Assembly: GCF_910592395.1 (NCBI RefSeq)
Contig: NC_088312.1
Location: forward strand, 20,407,292 to 20,467,291
Direction: 5' to 3'
DNA length: 60,000 nt
Source: Lineus longissimus
Taxonomy: Eukaryota; Nemertea; Pilidiophora; Heteronemertea; Lineidae
Under the pieces are notes generated by a model. It did not search any database. It saw only the letters and a list, made by a program, of their open reading frames with translations, and was not told the DNA's origin. The position numbers were made by a program, and so were the translations under genes. Of the stretch, positions 1 through 12,400 are shown in pieces; within the stretch, counting starts at the first letter, position 1, and each line of letters begins with the position of its first letter.

Positions 1-251
1 GGTTGGGATTAACTCAACTAGAGTAATTGACAAATTTTATCAAAATTATCGCCCTGCAGCTTATGGACGTTGATTCATGTGAAAATGAATCGATTTTCAT
101 ACAAATCTTGATTAAATGTCCTAGAGCTTCCTCGAAAGTCTATTCATCATTAACCCTTTTAGACTAAGGCATTATGTCGTGACCAGGAAGACTTCGATAC
201 TGTGATACTCTCGGTACACTAGACGTACAATCAATACGAAACGTAACGATT

Positions 252-335
252 ACCAGTTTTACCCAAGCGAAGGATCTTTTTATTGCACAGAGCAGCAATT
301 ATAATCGCAGGTTGAAGCAACAAAAATTGCCTGTT
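252..335 (+). mobile_element. MITE-like repeat family 1, copy 1
   Basis: Shares GATTACCAGTTTT, a middle block, and AATTATAATCGCAGGT then AGCAAC with the copies at 46185-46400 and (inverted) 55058-55215. The outer parts are GCAAC/GTTGC-like and roughly palindromic, as in short non-autonomous DNA transposons. No transposase is present. Confidence 0.4.
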
Positions 336-1754
336 GACATGGTAATGAAGACTCCTATTGTGTGCAAGCAGGTTACTTGATTTGATAGTAAAAAAAACGT
401 GCACAAATTGCAACAAATATTAACATCATTCGACAAATGAATATTTTCAATATTCTCATAACACACCAGAACAAATAAAATTCTGTGATATTTTTCTCTG
501 TAATCTCTCAGCCTGTTGGGCCTACTGCAGGTGCTGGATTTGTTTTGTTATTGAAATTCCCAGGGTCGGCTGGGTTTGTTTAATTATTAACATGGATGTC
601 TCTATCCTGGTATATTTATTGGATGAAAAAGTGGCCTGCTTGTTTGTTTGTTTACATGCTTTGTTTGAAAAAAGGATTAGGCCTATAGAATAGAACCTCT
701 CAATAGGTGGCGTTGTCTGGTTTAAAGTCTGATGTTGTCGTCTGCCACAAAGTTTTGAAGTGTGCCACTGCCGTGACTTGAGATGGGGGAAAGCAGGGTG
801 TTGTTAATCCCTCTCACGTAATCTTTCATGCAGATTTTTACATCCTGAATGTTGATGAAGGCTAAAAGACATGTTTGCAATTGCCAACCCAAAGATTTTA
901 AAAGCCATTTGCGTTCTGTTCCCCTCATTGATTCGAATGTTCTTAATGACCTAGCCCAAATGAGTGTTTTGTTCACCAGAATCTTATATTGCCTGAAACA
1001 GGTCTTGCCTCGCCACAAATATATAAAGCCAGCTGGGACCCTATTCTGCTTTATGCTGCTGCTTATCCAGCAATCTGAAATGGCGTTCTCTTCTGCTGTG
1101 TACTGCAAGATTTATAGTATGTGCAGATGATTATTCTAGTCACAGATTTACATTTTAGATTTCCCTCTCCGCATCTTTCTATGCAGATTTTTAAACTGTA
1201 ATGTCTGGGGATACAGCAAGAGGCTTGTCATTGATCATTTAGATGACCATCCTGGTCTCAGATTTACAATTTACTTTCGTGGAAGGCCGGTCATGCACAT
1301 TTGCTGTTGACCCAGTTGTCTTGGTCAACAGTGACAAACCACTGTCCCCGTGATTTTCAACTTCCAGGAAGTGCTCTTCACAATCAGGATGAGGATTGTC
1401 TAGAAGGAAATTTGATTTGTGGATTCTCTCTGTGAGAAATGCCATCTCTAAGTATGCATGCAGCACAAATTAAAACAAATCTTAAGTTTCTTGAGAGTGC
1501 ATAATTAAAAAATGAAATGTTATATCTATATTGATTGCAGTATGACCTATTTTATATTTTCACGCTATGATTGAACCAGGTTCTCAATTCAATGAATATA
1601 AAAAAGTAAATTTTGTGTGATTAAAAAAGAGCAGCTTCTCCTTACCTGGGTTTGATGGAAAAAGGCCCTGAGATGTCTGTCGGATGGTCAGCTCAATGCT
1701 GCAAAAATAATTGATATTCAGGGGTTTTTGATATTTTAATGGCCTTGTCAAAGG

Positions 1755-1835
1755 CCGCCACGCAGGTTTACCCGCCGACAAGAGATACTTTTGTTGTGCA
1801 CAACACAGCATTTATTGTTACAATTGCAGTGACAA
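1755..1835 (+). mobile_element. MITE-like repeat family 1, copy 2 (degraded)
   Basis: Matches copy 3 (46185-46400) over CAGGTTTACCCGCCGACAAG and AGATACTTTTGTTGTGCA, then diverges. Same orientation as copies 1 and 3. Confidence 0.35.
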
Positions 1836-1916
1836 AAATTGGTGGTTGCGGGATGCTTTACCCTCATCTATTCTGACAGGTTTTCATGATGCCATTTTCG
1901 GATTTTCTCTTTCCAG

Positions 1917-4900
1917 GCCATGTGGAACTATCACATCTTCAGCTCAAGCCAGAGGCCCTGGTAAGTTTATTCTTAAAATATGTTCAAGGGAATCTATACT
2001 CATGAAGGCATGTAAGCAAAGAGGGAGACACTAGGCAAATAAATCTAATGGGTGGCTAACTGTAGTAGCATGCAGAAACGCTCATCCCACCTTGGATGAG
2101 GAATACTCCCTCTCCTTGAGGAACAACACCTCCAAGACCAAATCGCAGCTAAAAAATGCTTTTCCGAAGTTATCAGTCTACCGGGTATTTATTTTATGCA
2201 TTCCACTGCCTCAACCACCCATGGCCAATAGTGCTTATCACCGATTATTGCTGAATACCACGGGTACTGATGTTCATTACGATTGTTCCAGGTCACCCAG
2301 CGAGTGACGATGTATGATAACCCTCGTCAATATCTATAAATCAATATCAACACATCCCCAGGTGATATCGCTTCAACTGAGTACATGCCTCACTCCAAGG
2401 GTGCCAAGCATTTGAATTAATGAAAATCGGCAGTATTGCACTGAGCTATCAAAACAAATGCTTTTGCAGTTCTGTGCGTGTTGATGCTGGCTCCTCGGGG
2501 CAGATATAGGCAGGGGCAGCCCCCTTGATCTGGGTCTGTTTTCTCCCTTAGAATAAAATCTCTTGTTTCTTTTCCAGTTTGAGTTGGATCTCCCCATCGA
2601 AGTCAAAGCAGGATATGTGGGTAGGTAGAGTCGTACCACTTTACCTTATAAGGATGGTGACAGACGCATGCATTAATTTACTCCTTTGATGGGTAAATAC
2701 AACTAGGGCTTGTGCAGTGCCTGGCTGAGTACCCCCCCCCCTTGTCGAGCAAGTTATTTCGAAGTAAAATCTAAATATTTTGTATGAGTATGATTGGAAT
2801 TGGAAGAAATGGAAGTATGGTGTCAAATAGGTTCTATTTCAGTATTTTCTGCAATGGTAATTTCACTTTGAAGAGCAGTTATTTCCTTTTTCTTTGACGG
2901 CAATTTCGCGTCGATGAATAATCCCTCCCATAATTATCGAGATATTTGCGACGCTGCCTCCATTTGCTGTTATCCCTTCCATTACAATGAATTCCCCATT
3001 GTACCAGCCATCGTATGGCAATTACTTCCTGTAATGCTGCTCGGTGAGAAATTACCAATTTACACTGGTGGTGCCATTGATTGTTATGGATGTCTCGTGC
3101 TCAGGTTGGTCTCGGCGCATCTTCGGATAGATGTGTACTTAGATAATTGTGCTTTAACCCCGTCCATCCCAATTACCAGTTTATTGGTCAGGGAGAAGTC
3201 TAGCCCTGGAAGTGAGTCCTTTGAACAGACTTAAGTCCAAGGTCAGTTGTAGCTGAGTGCCGATTGCTGAGTGTTTTCTTCCTAATAAAAGAAAACACTT
3301 ATCGTTTTATTTTAATTTCAGGTAAAATCAGCTTGAACGTTCCCTGGACGAGTCTCTACACCCTCCCCGTGATCGCATCTGTTGAGGATGTCTACTTGCT
3401 GGCTGGTCCCCTGTCCGATCGCAAGTATGACCCCGAGAAGGAAAAGCGGCTCCTTAACGCCATCAAGAAACAAAAGTTGGAGGTGCTGGAGTCAGCCAGT
3501 CTCATCAATGATGGTATGTTCGCTCAGCCGCCAAATGAATTTCTGTCTTTAGTAGAGAGTTATTCTCACGGACCTGGTTGGTCTGTATGTCAGTGGAAAT
3601 TGACATAAAGGCTAATTTTGGAATCTTGGTTTCAACTCCTCAGCAGTTATATGCTAAGCAGAATGTTACTTTTACAAATCATTGATTATATTATTGGGAT
3701 TTTTGTCTTCCAGATGAGAAGGGTGAAGACCCGGGTTTCTTTGAAAAACTTGGGGCAACGATAATTAACAACATTCAGGTAAATAATTGCATTGATATTC
3801 TGATAATGAAGCAACATCTCTGCGAAGAAGTATGGTGTGTCGTCACAAAGTGGTTGTCAGTGTCGTCTTTTGATGATGCTTCCAAATTGGTGCGAGCAAT
3901 GCTGGCGGTTTTTGGAAGACAGTGATATATGAAAATAAAAGGTGGATCAGAGCATACAAAGGGTTTTACAGGAGGCTGGAGCATTGTGTAGGGAGCAGAT
4001 CATGTCAAACTCCAATTCTAAGTTCAGCGATTAGTGTTAAACACAACAACACTCTGTAAATGTTTCAAAACATACACTACGTGGAATTGTCCTTTCCAGG
4101 TGTTCGTCAAGAATATCCACATCCGCTACGAAGATAAAGTTACGAATCCTGACCATCCGTTTGCATTTGGCGTCATCCTGAGGAACTTATCGGCTGAGAC
4201 GACCAATTCGCAATGGGAGGTGACGCAGATTGATGCGAATACAAAGACTATACACAAGGTGGGGATTCAGTGAACTCATTATCGTTCGGGCATGTTATAA
4301 TCATATGTCATGTTATAATCATGTGTCAGGTTGAAGGACTCTCATCTGTCTATTACTGTATCCGATCAGTACACAATTGTGACAACTTCAGCAGTATGAT
4401 ACAACTTTAGTGATACACTATGACTTCACCCGAAGTTCAAATGGGGGAAATTTGAGTGTCACCTAATTGCCTCTTTAATAGCCGATGAAATGCCAACTTC
4501 TTTTTTTTTTTTTTTCATATCATGCAAACTGCTGGCCGCGGTATTAAAGTTTGGGTAACCTGAGACTAGCAACATCAGCTGGAACAGCTTGAGTTTGTTC
4601 CTTTCTGAGTCAATTTGGAAACAATTGAGACTGTACTAAAGCGCAATATTCCACTTTAAAACGAGAATTATTTCGTCCATTTCTAGGTTGTGAGTATGAG
4701 TGACTTCGGAGCCTACTGGAATCCGTATCTGCCAGAACACAGCTTGGTCAGGACGAAGTTACACACAGATGCTTGGCGGGTAAGCAATTTGTTCCTTTCA
4801 GCATCATTTTCATCTGGTAACTATGGTGACTAGTTCACTACTAGTGCTACTTTGTTCCTATTTTGTCCTTTGGCACATTTTAATGTAAAGCAATCTTCTG

Positions 4901-6441
4901 TTGACAAATATTGTAATGCTATTTCCCCTTGCAGAACATGTTGAAGAACGCCATTGAATCGCACAGCATCATGAATGAAGATTTTGACTTTGGTGAGTAT
5001 GCCATTGAAATTACACCAGATGCCAGTTATGCTAGTGCATCCCAGCTACTGCTGCAATAGTACTTCTTCTTCCTCTTCAGCGTTCGCTCTGCACTTGGAG
5101 GGGTCATCAGCGTATCCTGCGTGCCACTACGGTTAGGCGCCAATTGGGTTTATTGGCCTGGTGGTCCGACTTTGGCGAGAGAGATAGAGTCCACGCAAGC
5201 TACTCATGTTTCTCACTTGGTGGGGTCTTAGCTTGTCCTGGCATAGACACCAGGTACAAGGAACCTCGGTTTTGAGTCTCATTCGAAGGACTGTGAAGAG
5301 CCAGGAATTTTAGTTCCTTGAAAGCAACGCCGGTTCATCCAGACATACGATCCTGGGTTCTCCCCGGGATCGAACCCGGGCCCTATTGTGTGTTGGCCGG
5401 CAGTGTAAACCACTAGGCCATGAGGCTCCTTGCTGCAATAGTACACTCATTCGCATAATCGGAAACAAACTCTGGAACTTCTGACTCTATGCCACTTCAA
5501 TTTGCTGTATCATTCATTTGTAGAATTTAATCAAGTTCATGATTTTGATGTTTTCATTTCTATTCTTCTAGTGATACGTCCCATCTCTGCACAGTCAAAG
5601 CTGATCCTGAACATGTCAGAGAAGTTGTCATTGCCGAAGTTCTTGGGTGACTTTGTCTTGCAGGAGATCGACATCATGTTGTCAAGGCAACAGGTGAGGA
5701 AAGAGTTAACCAAGTCATCTGCGTAATCTGAGGCAGATGCTTCTTCTAACTGAAATCTGCAGATTTCCATGCTCCAGCCTCATGAGGAAGTGGAGTTTTG
5801 ATAAGTCACTATAGGTGGCGCAGTGAGTCATGTACATTTTCAGGGCCTGTGCGAAGATAAAAGCATCGACAATGAGTTTGATGCTGGACCCGCAAAAATC
5901 ATGAAAATGAAATTCTCAAGATTCTGTCTTTCAGTTTTTGAATGTGCTCAGCCTGACGGAGAGTTTCAAACTGATGGAGGTCAATCAGCAATACAGGAAA
6001 TGGCGGCCGAATGTTTCCGTGAAGAACAATGTCAAGTCATGGTGGAAATATGCTTACACCGCGATTGTCGAGAGCTTTATTAGGCCATACTCGTGGCGGA
6101 GGATCAAGGAACATAGGTGAGCTCTGAATTTGAGAGTTTTTGCCACATGCTTTGGATTTCGAAGTTTTGAATGAACCACTTTGTTCAATTCCGTCTTTTC
6201 CTGTGCAAAGTGGCCAAAATCAGAGTGCCCTTTTTTCGTGAAATGGAGTATAGTGTCTTTTTGACAGAATGAATTTCCATTCCATATCTTTTCTAGGAAC
6301 AAATATCACCAGTACCGCGATCTTTACAAACGTAAGTTAGAGAAACCAGACAGTGAGCAGATAACGAGCCGCTTGGCTACCATGGAGGAGGACTTGGATA
6401 TCACCAATATTCTGCTGGCGAGAGAGCATGCTAAGCTCGAG
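1917..6441 (+). CDS. Vps13: Vps13 exons 1-10 in window: chorein N-terminal region
   Basis: Exons: 1917-1960, 2578-2620, 3322-3513, 3714-3778, 4100-4258, 4687-4779, 4935-4992, 5572-5693, 5935-6116, 6297-6441. They encode the chorein_N cap that opens the lipid groove. It begins at [14 protein letters not shown], equivalent to about residue 34 of human VPS13A, and includes [34 protein letters not shown] and [17 protein letters not shown]. It also has the basic segment [20 protein letters not shown] and ends in a helix ([10 protein letters not shown]). The exon at 5935 follows the exon at 5693 directly. A SINE occupies most of intron 4993-5571, and a coding-like minisatellite fills the intron after 6441. 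Confidence 0.95.
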
Positions 6442-9400
6442 GTAAGGTAGTTTTGTGTCCCGTTAGTAAACATTTTACTCCATTGCAATTGGGGTTGTAT
6501 ACACATCTGAATGCTCATTTGGTTAAGCAATTCACTTATCATATCCTTTAGGGTGGCCTCCTGCACATAAATGCGAGCAGACAGCAAGAGGAGTACTCCC
6601 TTGATGAGGAGTTCTCCCTCAAATATGAGTACTTTATTGAAGTGAAGTACTCCCTTGAATAGGAGTACTCCCTTGAATAGGAGTTCTCCCTTGAATAGGC
6701 ATACTCCCTTGAAGAGGAGTGCCCTCTTGAATATAAGTACTCCCTTAGAGACAAGTTCCTCAGTGAAGAGGAGTACTCCCTCGAATATGAGTACTTTTAT
6801 TGAAGTGGAGTACTCCCTTGATGAGGAGTACTCTCTCGAATATGAGTACTTTATTGAAGTGGAGTACTCCCTTGAGTAGGAGTAATCCCTTGAATAGGAG
6901 TTCTCCCTTGAACAGGCATACTCCCTTGAAGAGGAGTGCCCTCTTGAATATAAGTACTCCCTTAGAGACAAGTTCCTCAGCGAAGAGGAGTACTCCATTG
7001 AAATATGAGTACTCGACTGAAGATGAGTACTCCACTGAAGATGAGTACTCCACTGAAGAGGAGTACTCCCTCAAAGATGAACTAGAACTAAAAGAGGCCA
7101 AATGGCAGGTTGTGGAGATATTTCATATTGAAAGTAATAAGTTTTTAAGATGTCTTTGTTTTAATACTTCAGTATGCTAGAGAAGCACCAGAAAGGGCAA
7201 AGAGGAAGAAGAATGATGAGGGATTCTTTTCAGGCTGGTTTGGTAGTTCGGACAGTGAGGACGAATATGAAATTCAGGAGCCGAAAAAGACAAGTAAGTT
7301 ACTGGATAAACATTTCAGAGACGACATTGACTAAACATAGTCCTGATGTCTGCGTTCAAGATGTTAACGCTAGGTTATGAGTCTCCTCAATGTTGGGAGT
7401 AGAATGAAACCCTTATTTTGCTGATAAAACAGTGCTTCTTTATATAGTTCCAATCTGAGATTGGGAATTTATAGTCCAATATCAGCAATGGAAAAGATTA
7501 TCATATGGCTTTACACTTTAACTCTGAGGCTCTCAGTGAAAAGCAGATGACCTGCAAATTTTTCAAGATGTACATTAATCGGTATTGTTCTAATTTTTCC
7601 AGATTGGTTGTCCAAGCTTACTCCGGATGAAAAGAAAAAGTTATATGAGGGCATCGGATATGATGAGAATGCTAATGTGGTGGAGAAACCACCCAGTGTG
7701 AGTTTTAGAGTTGCACATGTTGCATATATATATATTCCATTACAACATGCATAAATAATGCTAAAACAGCGGTTAGTTTCATGTGCAGTCTATTGTGATG
7801 ACTGGTTATTGGGAAGCAAGCAAGCTGTTGTGATTATCCTTGTTTCACCAGCCTTGTGTCCATGGGACAGGCACTTGACCAGAGAATTAGCTGTAAACAA
7901 GGTGGTGCAAGTGGTTTGCAAATGGAATACATCGCCGCCTGACTCTTTGAGGAGATAATCTTGTCGGATTTCGCAGGTGGGTGATCCCAGCAGACGACAT
8001 ACCAGAACAACATTGTATGTACAACCAGCTCAAACTCATTTTCAGTACATCGAACACAAGGTTCTGATCTACCTGAAAAGCTGTTCAATCTGCCTAGTGA
8101 ATTATGGGAAGGAGGTATTGCGGACGTCCATCACCAGTCTTTCTGCGTCGTTTGAGAATCGACCACACGCCAAGGGATTCCGGTAAAGTGTATTAGATAT
8201 TTCGTCAGACTTGTTGATTATGTATGACTTTGGAAGTTCCTTTTTCCTTTTTTATCCTCGAAACGGCTTATTTAGCATTTTGACAACCCCATAACAGTTA
8301 TTTCAATGATTATCTTTTTCACAGCTATATATTGTGTGATTAACAGTAAATGCAAAAGTGTGAATTTAAGGGCCCACAAATTATTTCTGGGCCTTCAGTC
8401 TCCTCCGTTCCTTGGTCAGAATTGACTTGCATGCTCTGATCATTGAATCTTTCCTGTCCTAACAGGCTATACTTCTCAGCTGGCACCTTCGATGAGTTAA
8501 TAAAACTATCTTACTTTCATTTGCCTTCCTTTGATTCTTTAAAGACTGCTGCCATTGAAACAGGTGAATCAGAATATCAGTCTAACACTTGATTACAGAA
8601 ACCATGAGCTTGGTTGTCTAATCATGAACTGACAGAGTTCAACCCATTTAATGGTATTGAAAAGATATGACTTGCGTCTAAATGATGTCATCTGTCTGTA
8701 AGTCTATTCCATTGTTTCTACAAAGAAAGGCTGTCCCATTTTTCTTTCGTACATACTTCTTTTGCATCAGTCTTTAAAGACATCATGTCCCACCCAGCTC
8801 TGCCTGTTCTTACTGATTTGATCATTCCGCAGTAATTGTATCAAACCTATAAGTGTAGTGTTTTTCCTTTGGAGTGGAGTACATCACAGTCTCTAAACAT
8901 TGGGGGCCAAGTTGCAAAGCCCGAGTAGTTATTGGCTCTGCCTAACAAGTTGCGGGTTTCGGCTTCAACTTCTCAGCTCAGGCTCTTAATGTCAGTCAGA
9001 AGTGACATGAGACAATGGGCTGTTGTATCCTGTGTCTATGCTGGGGCAACTAAAAGACTCCTCATGGGACACAAGGCTGTAATAAACTCACAACTTCTGT
9101 AGGCCAACAGGCTACATGATATGCCGTTGACCTTAACTGATAAATATATCCTAACCATGCTTGAGGAACTTGTCGATTTCTACCAGTTCAACTCAAGACC
9201 TTCTTTCCGAGTGTAGGTTTCAATGGTGGTGGATATAGAAAAGATTCCCCTTTACCTCAGAGTGCTGCATCTCAGACCAGAGTGCTGATCCATTGTAAAT
9301 TCCTGCTTGGAGAGTCCCTGTGTTTGTTCAAATGTAACTTTCAAACTTGTTGAAGAAAATCGATTGCCCAAGTGTCTTTACCGCAGATAGAGTTTATTGT

Positions 9401-12400
9401 TAACTTGGACAGAACTGAAATCAAGTCTAAATTGAATCAAAATAATCAAAATTTGGAGTGGAGAACACTGTTTGAACTATTCGCAAATGTAGGTTTTGAC
9501 CTTAATTCCTTATTTTTCAGAGTAACTGGTAAAACAGAGAGTTTTGTCGTGGAGGGTGCTTCCATTGAACACGAACTTGTCCCCATCATAACCTCGGATA
9601 TAGGTGTCTATGGTAAGTATGTGCGAAGCAAGTGATGCTACCTTGTCCCTGGTGGTGTTTACTAGCCTTGGCCAAAAAAGATGGGAAGAAAACAATTGTC
9701 CCAATAAATTGTGTTCATGATTTTGTTATTCTTCATGATGAATTTCACTATTGGTACAGTAAACAATCAGACCATCTTCTCTGGCAACATTTTGCCAACT
9801 TCTCCCCATTGGAATCCTGAACTCATTGAAAATAACGAAGGCAGAACTTTCCCTCTTTCTTGGCCTTATTTAACTGTTAGCAAGTTAATTGTATGTTATG
9901 TGTTATCAGTATTGACATATAATTGTGGTTTTAGATTGATAGAAAAAGATGTAACTCGTGGTGTTGTTGGATCTGCACTTAACAAAATAAAAATGCAATC
10001 ATTTGTTTTCCTTATTAAATGAGTAATTCCTCACATCCCAGAAAACCATCAATTTTTGCCTGAGGTTGATAAATCTTGTGATTAGTATATGGCCCACTTG
10101 AGAACAAAATGGTATTGACCTTGACCTAGTTTTAAAGTGGCCATGACCTTGACCTATTTTCTTTGAAAAAAGGACTTTGTGCTGGTTTGATATAGATTGG
10201 TTTCTGAGACAGCATAGTGTTCTGAATGTAAAAGTCTGATAAACTGATATGCAGAACTGAACGAAAGGTAACATGGATGGATATGAATTTTAAAGATTCC
10301 TCCCTACATTACATTTGAAAACATCTTGGTCCATCCCTTACATTTGTCTGAGCGACCGATGTTGTGCCACCCTATATTTTAGATGATCTTCTGGTCTCCT
10401 CAATCCTCCAATCAGATTTAGCCGGTAATGGTAGTTTTGGTAAGTTGTTCATGTCACCATTGTGTGTGTTAAATCTTGCTGTTAATGGCAGGCCCATTGC
10501 CAGAGACTAGGTCAAATCGATATGGAATATTCCTACGTTGGAGAATATTACCTGACAGTAATTCAGTCATGATGTTCAAGACACTAGATGTCACTTCAGA
10601 AAAAACATTATTGCTGTGATTATCAGAGCCATATTTATGAAGTTTTGGCTCAATGCACTCAGTTGATCTCACAACAGAGATGATATTGATGTTGTGTCAT
10701 CTAAAACATCATAAGGAATGACTGGTGACTTCATACTGTTACTGGCATCAGCTTTCCACAATGATTCTAGTTACCAGAAATGAATTAACTAAGTAGTATA
10801 TGGGGTACTACAGATCACTGAGATCTTGACCTTGACCTACTTTCTCACCAATATCAAAAGTTCAAGGTGAAGAAAAAACATTTGATTCTTCTGGTGATGG
10901 GCCTGAATGTATTTTCTTAAGAGCATTTTCTCTTCAGCAGTGTTTTATTATGCTTCTACATGGATGATTAAGGGACATAAATTTAGATTGACATAGGTGC
11001 TCTAATTTCAGTTTGACAAGATTAGCAAAATTCAGATGTGTTGGTGTGTGACAGAACTGACACATTTTCGTGGCGTTTTAGTTTGCGGATTTAGCGTGTA
11101 ACCTCTATTCACGCAAATCAAAATCGTGGAAATATATTAATTGGGGGGAGATGTGCTTCTACTAAGGGATCCTGAAGTCAGTTTGTCTTGATCAGTCCAT
11201 GAAAAAAATCAAGATGTTTGTCTTCACAATGACTTTCTTCGTCATTAATAGCGGTGAACTGGTGAGCCCAGTGCAAAATTAAAGTATATGTCTATTTTGT
11301 GGAGAAATTATGATGCTTGAATACCACATTGGAAAGACGAACATCTCTACTCCTATGAATACCTCTGCTCCATGCATGCCCTGACAGATCCTTTAAATAA
11401 TCTACTATTCTTCAATACTTTACGTCTCGAGACTTCACCCTATATCTTTATGAAGGGAGCACTCAGATCTGGACAAAATGGTATAGAATTGTATCTTTCT
11501 TAGTTTGCAATCTCTGTATACTGTAGTCTTGCAACATGTAGTTGAGTAGTGTAGTTGCATATCATGCACACCATCACAATATGTACATCTCAACATGTTG
11601 ATATCAACAGGTAATCAAAGTTGAATGTCTGACCATATGTCTTGAGTGTGGGCTGATCTAATGTCTCTTAGTTGAGTGTCTGAGCACATGTCTTAACATG
11701 CGCTTACCTGACGTCCCAATTGGAAAGTTTCTGTAGTTTACGCCATTGAATATATCAGCTTAGTGGTTCGATTCCACAGTCGAAAAGCTCTGTATTTATG
11801 TTTTATGCTTTGGTCAACCCATCTATAAGAAAGACATGTCCTAGCTGTTGCTTGCATGGAGCAGAAATGGGCTTATTTTCCCTAATGTTTCCCTTCTTTT
11901 CACCTAGCCAATGGTTGAAAGGTCTTCATTTAATGCATATTTCATTCGCCTTTTCACGTTGCAGTTGCTTTCGTGAGCTTCCATCTGAGTTGTTTCTTCA
12001 AATAAAGTTTTAAAGAACTTCAAAACAAGACCACGTTTTATGATACTTTTTGCATACTTTCCGTTTTATCACAACGGCTAACGTTGATCCCAAAGGTTAT
12101 GTCCTGCCCTCTTTACCAGACTTTAAACGTTGGGTATGTCTCATGAATTCAATGAACCTATTCTCAACTCAAAGGTCACGATGAAACTGACATTACCTCA
12201 AGACCGTCAGACAACCTTGTTGGACTGACCATGTGCCTAATATCTCCTGTTTGTTGATTATTCAGATGCGGTCTTGGCTCGGTAAAACTAGCGTTTTCTT
12301 CTGGGTTAGTCTGTCTGGTCAAAATAACAGTGAATGGGTGATATCTGACGTCTTGTCATGAAAATCAAGTTTGGGCCTTTGCTATATCTCCATCTTATGT

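Larger units (their letters stand above)
1..1916. other. Vps13 intron (5' part of window), no coding exon recognised
   Basis: The missing start-codon exon of Vps13 was not found here; none of the open frames reads like the VPS13 N-terminus. Two diverged copies of a small palindromic repeat are at about 252-335 and 1755-1835. The rest shows only ordinary AT-rich intron sequence. Confidence 0.6.

Noticed and set aside
5844-5934. Possible exon extension upstream of exon 9 (GGCCTGTGCGAAGAT...)
   Set aside because: It is 91 nt long and would shift the frame of exon 9, whose phase 0 start at 5935 fits the VPS13 family exactly.
6324-6998. 224-codon open frame on the - strand rich in SREYS
   Set aside because: Produced by the minisatellite plus the antisense of exon 10.
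9387-9488. Possible 102-nt exon (CCGCAG acceptor, GTAGGT donor) before exon 14
   Set aside because: Exon 13 ends in phase 2, and in that phase the candidate meets TAG at once. VPS13 homology also runs from exon 13 to exon 14 without a gap.
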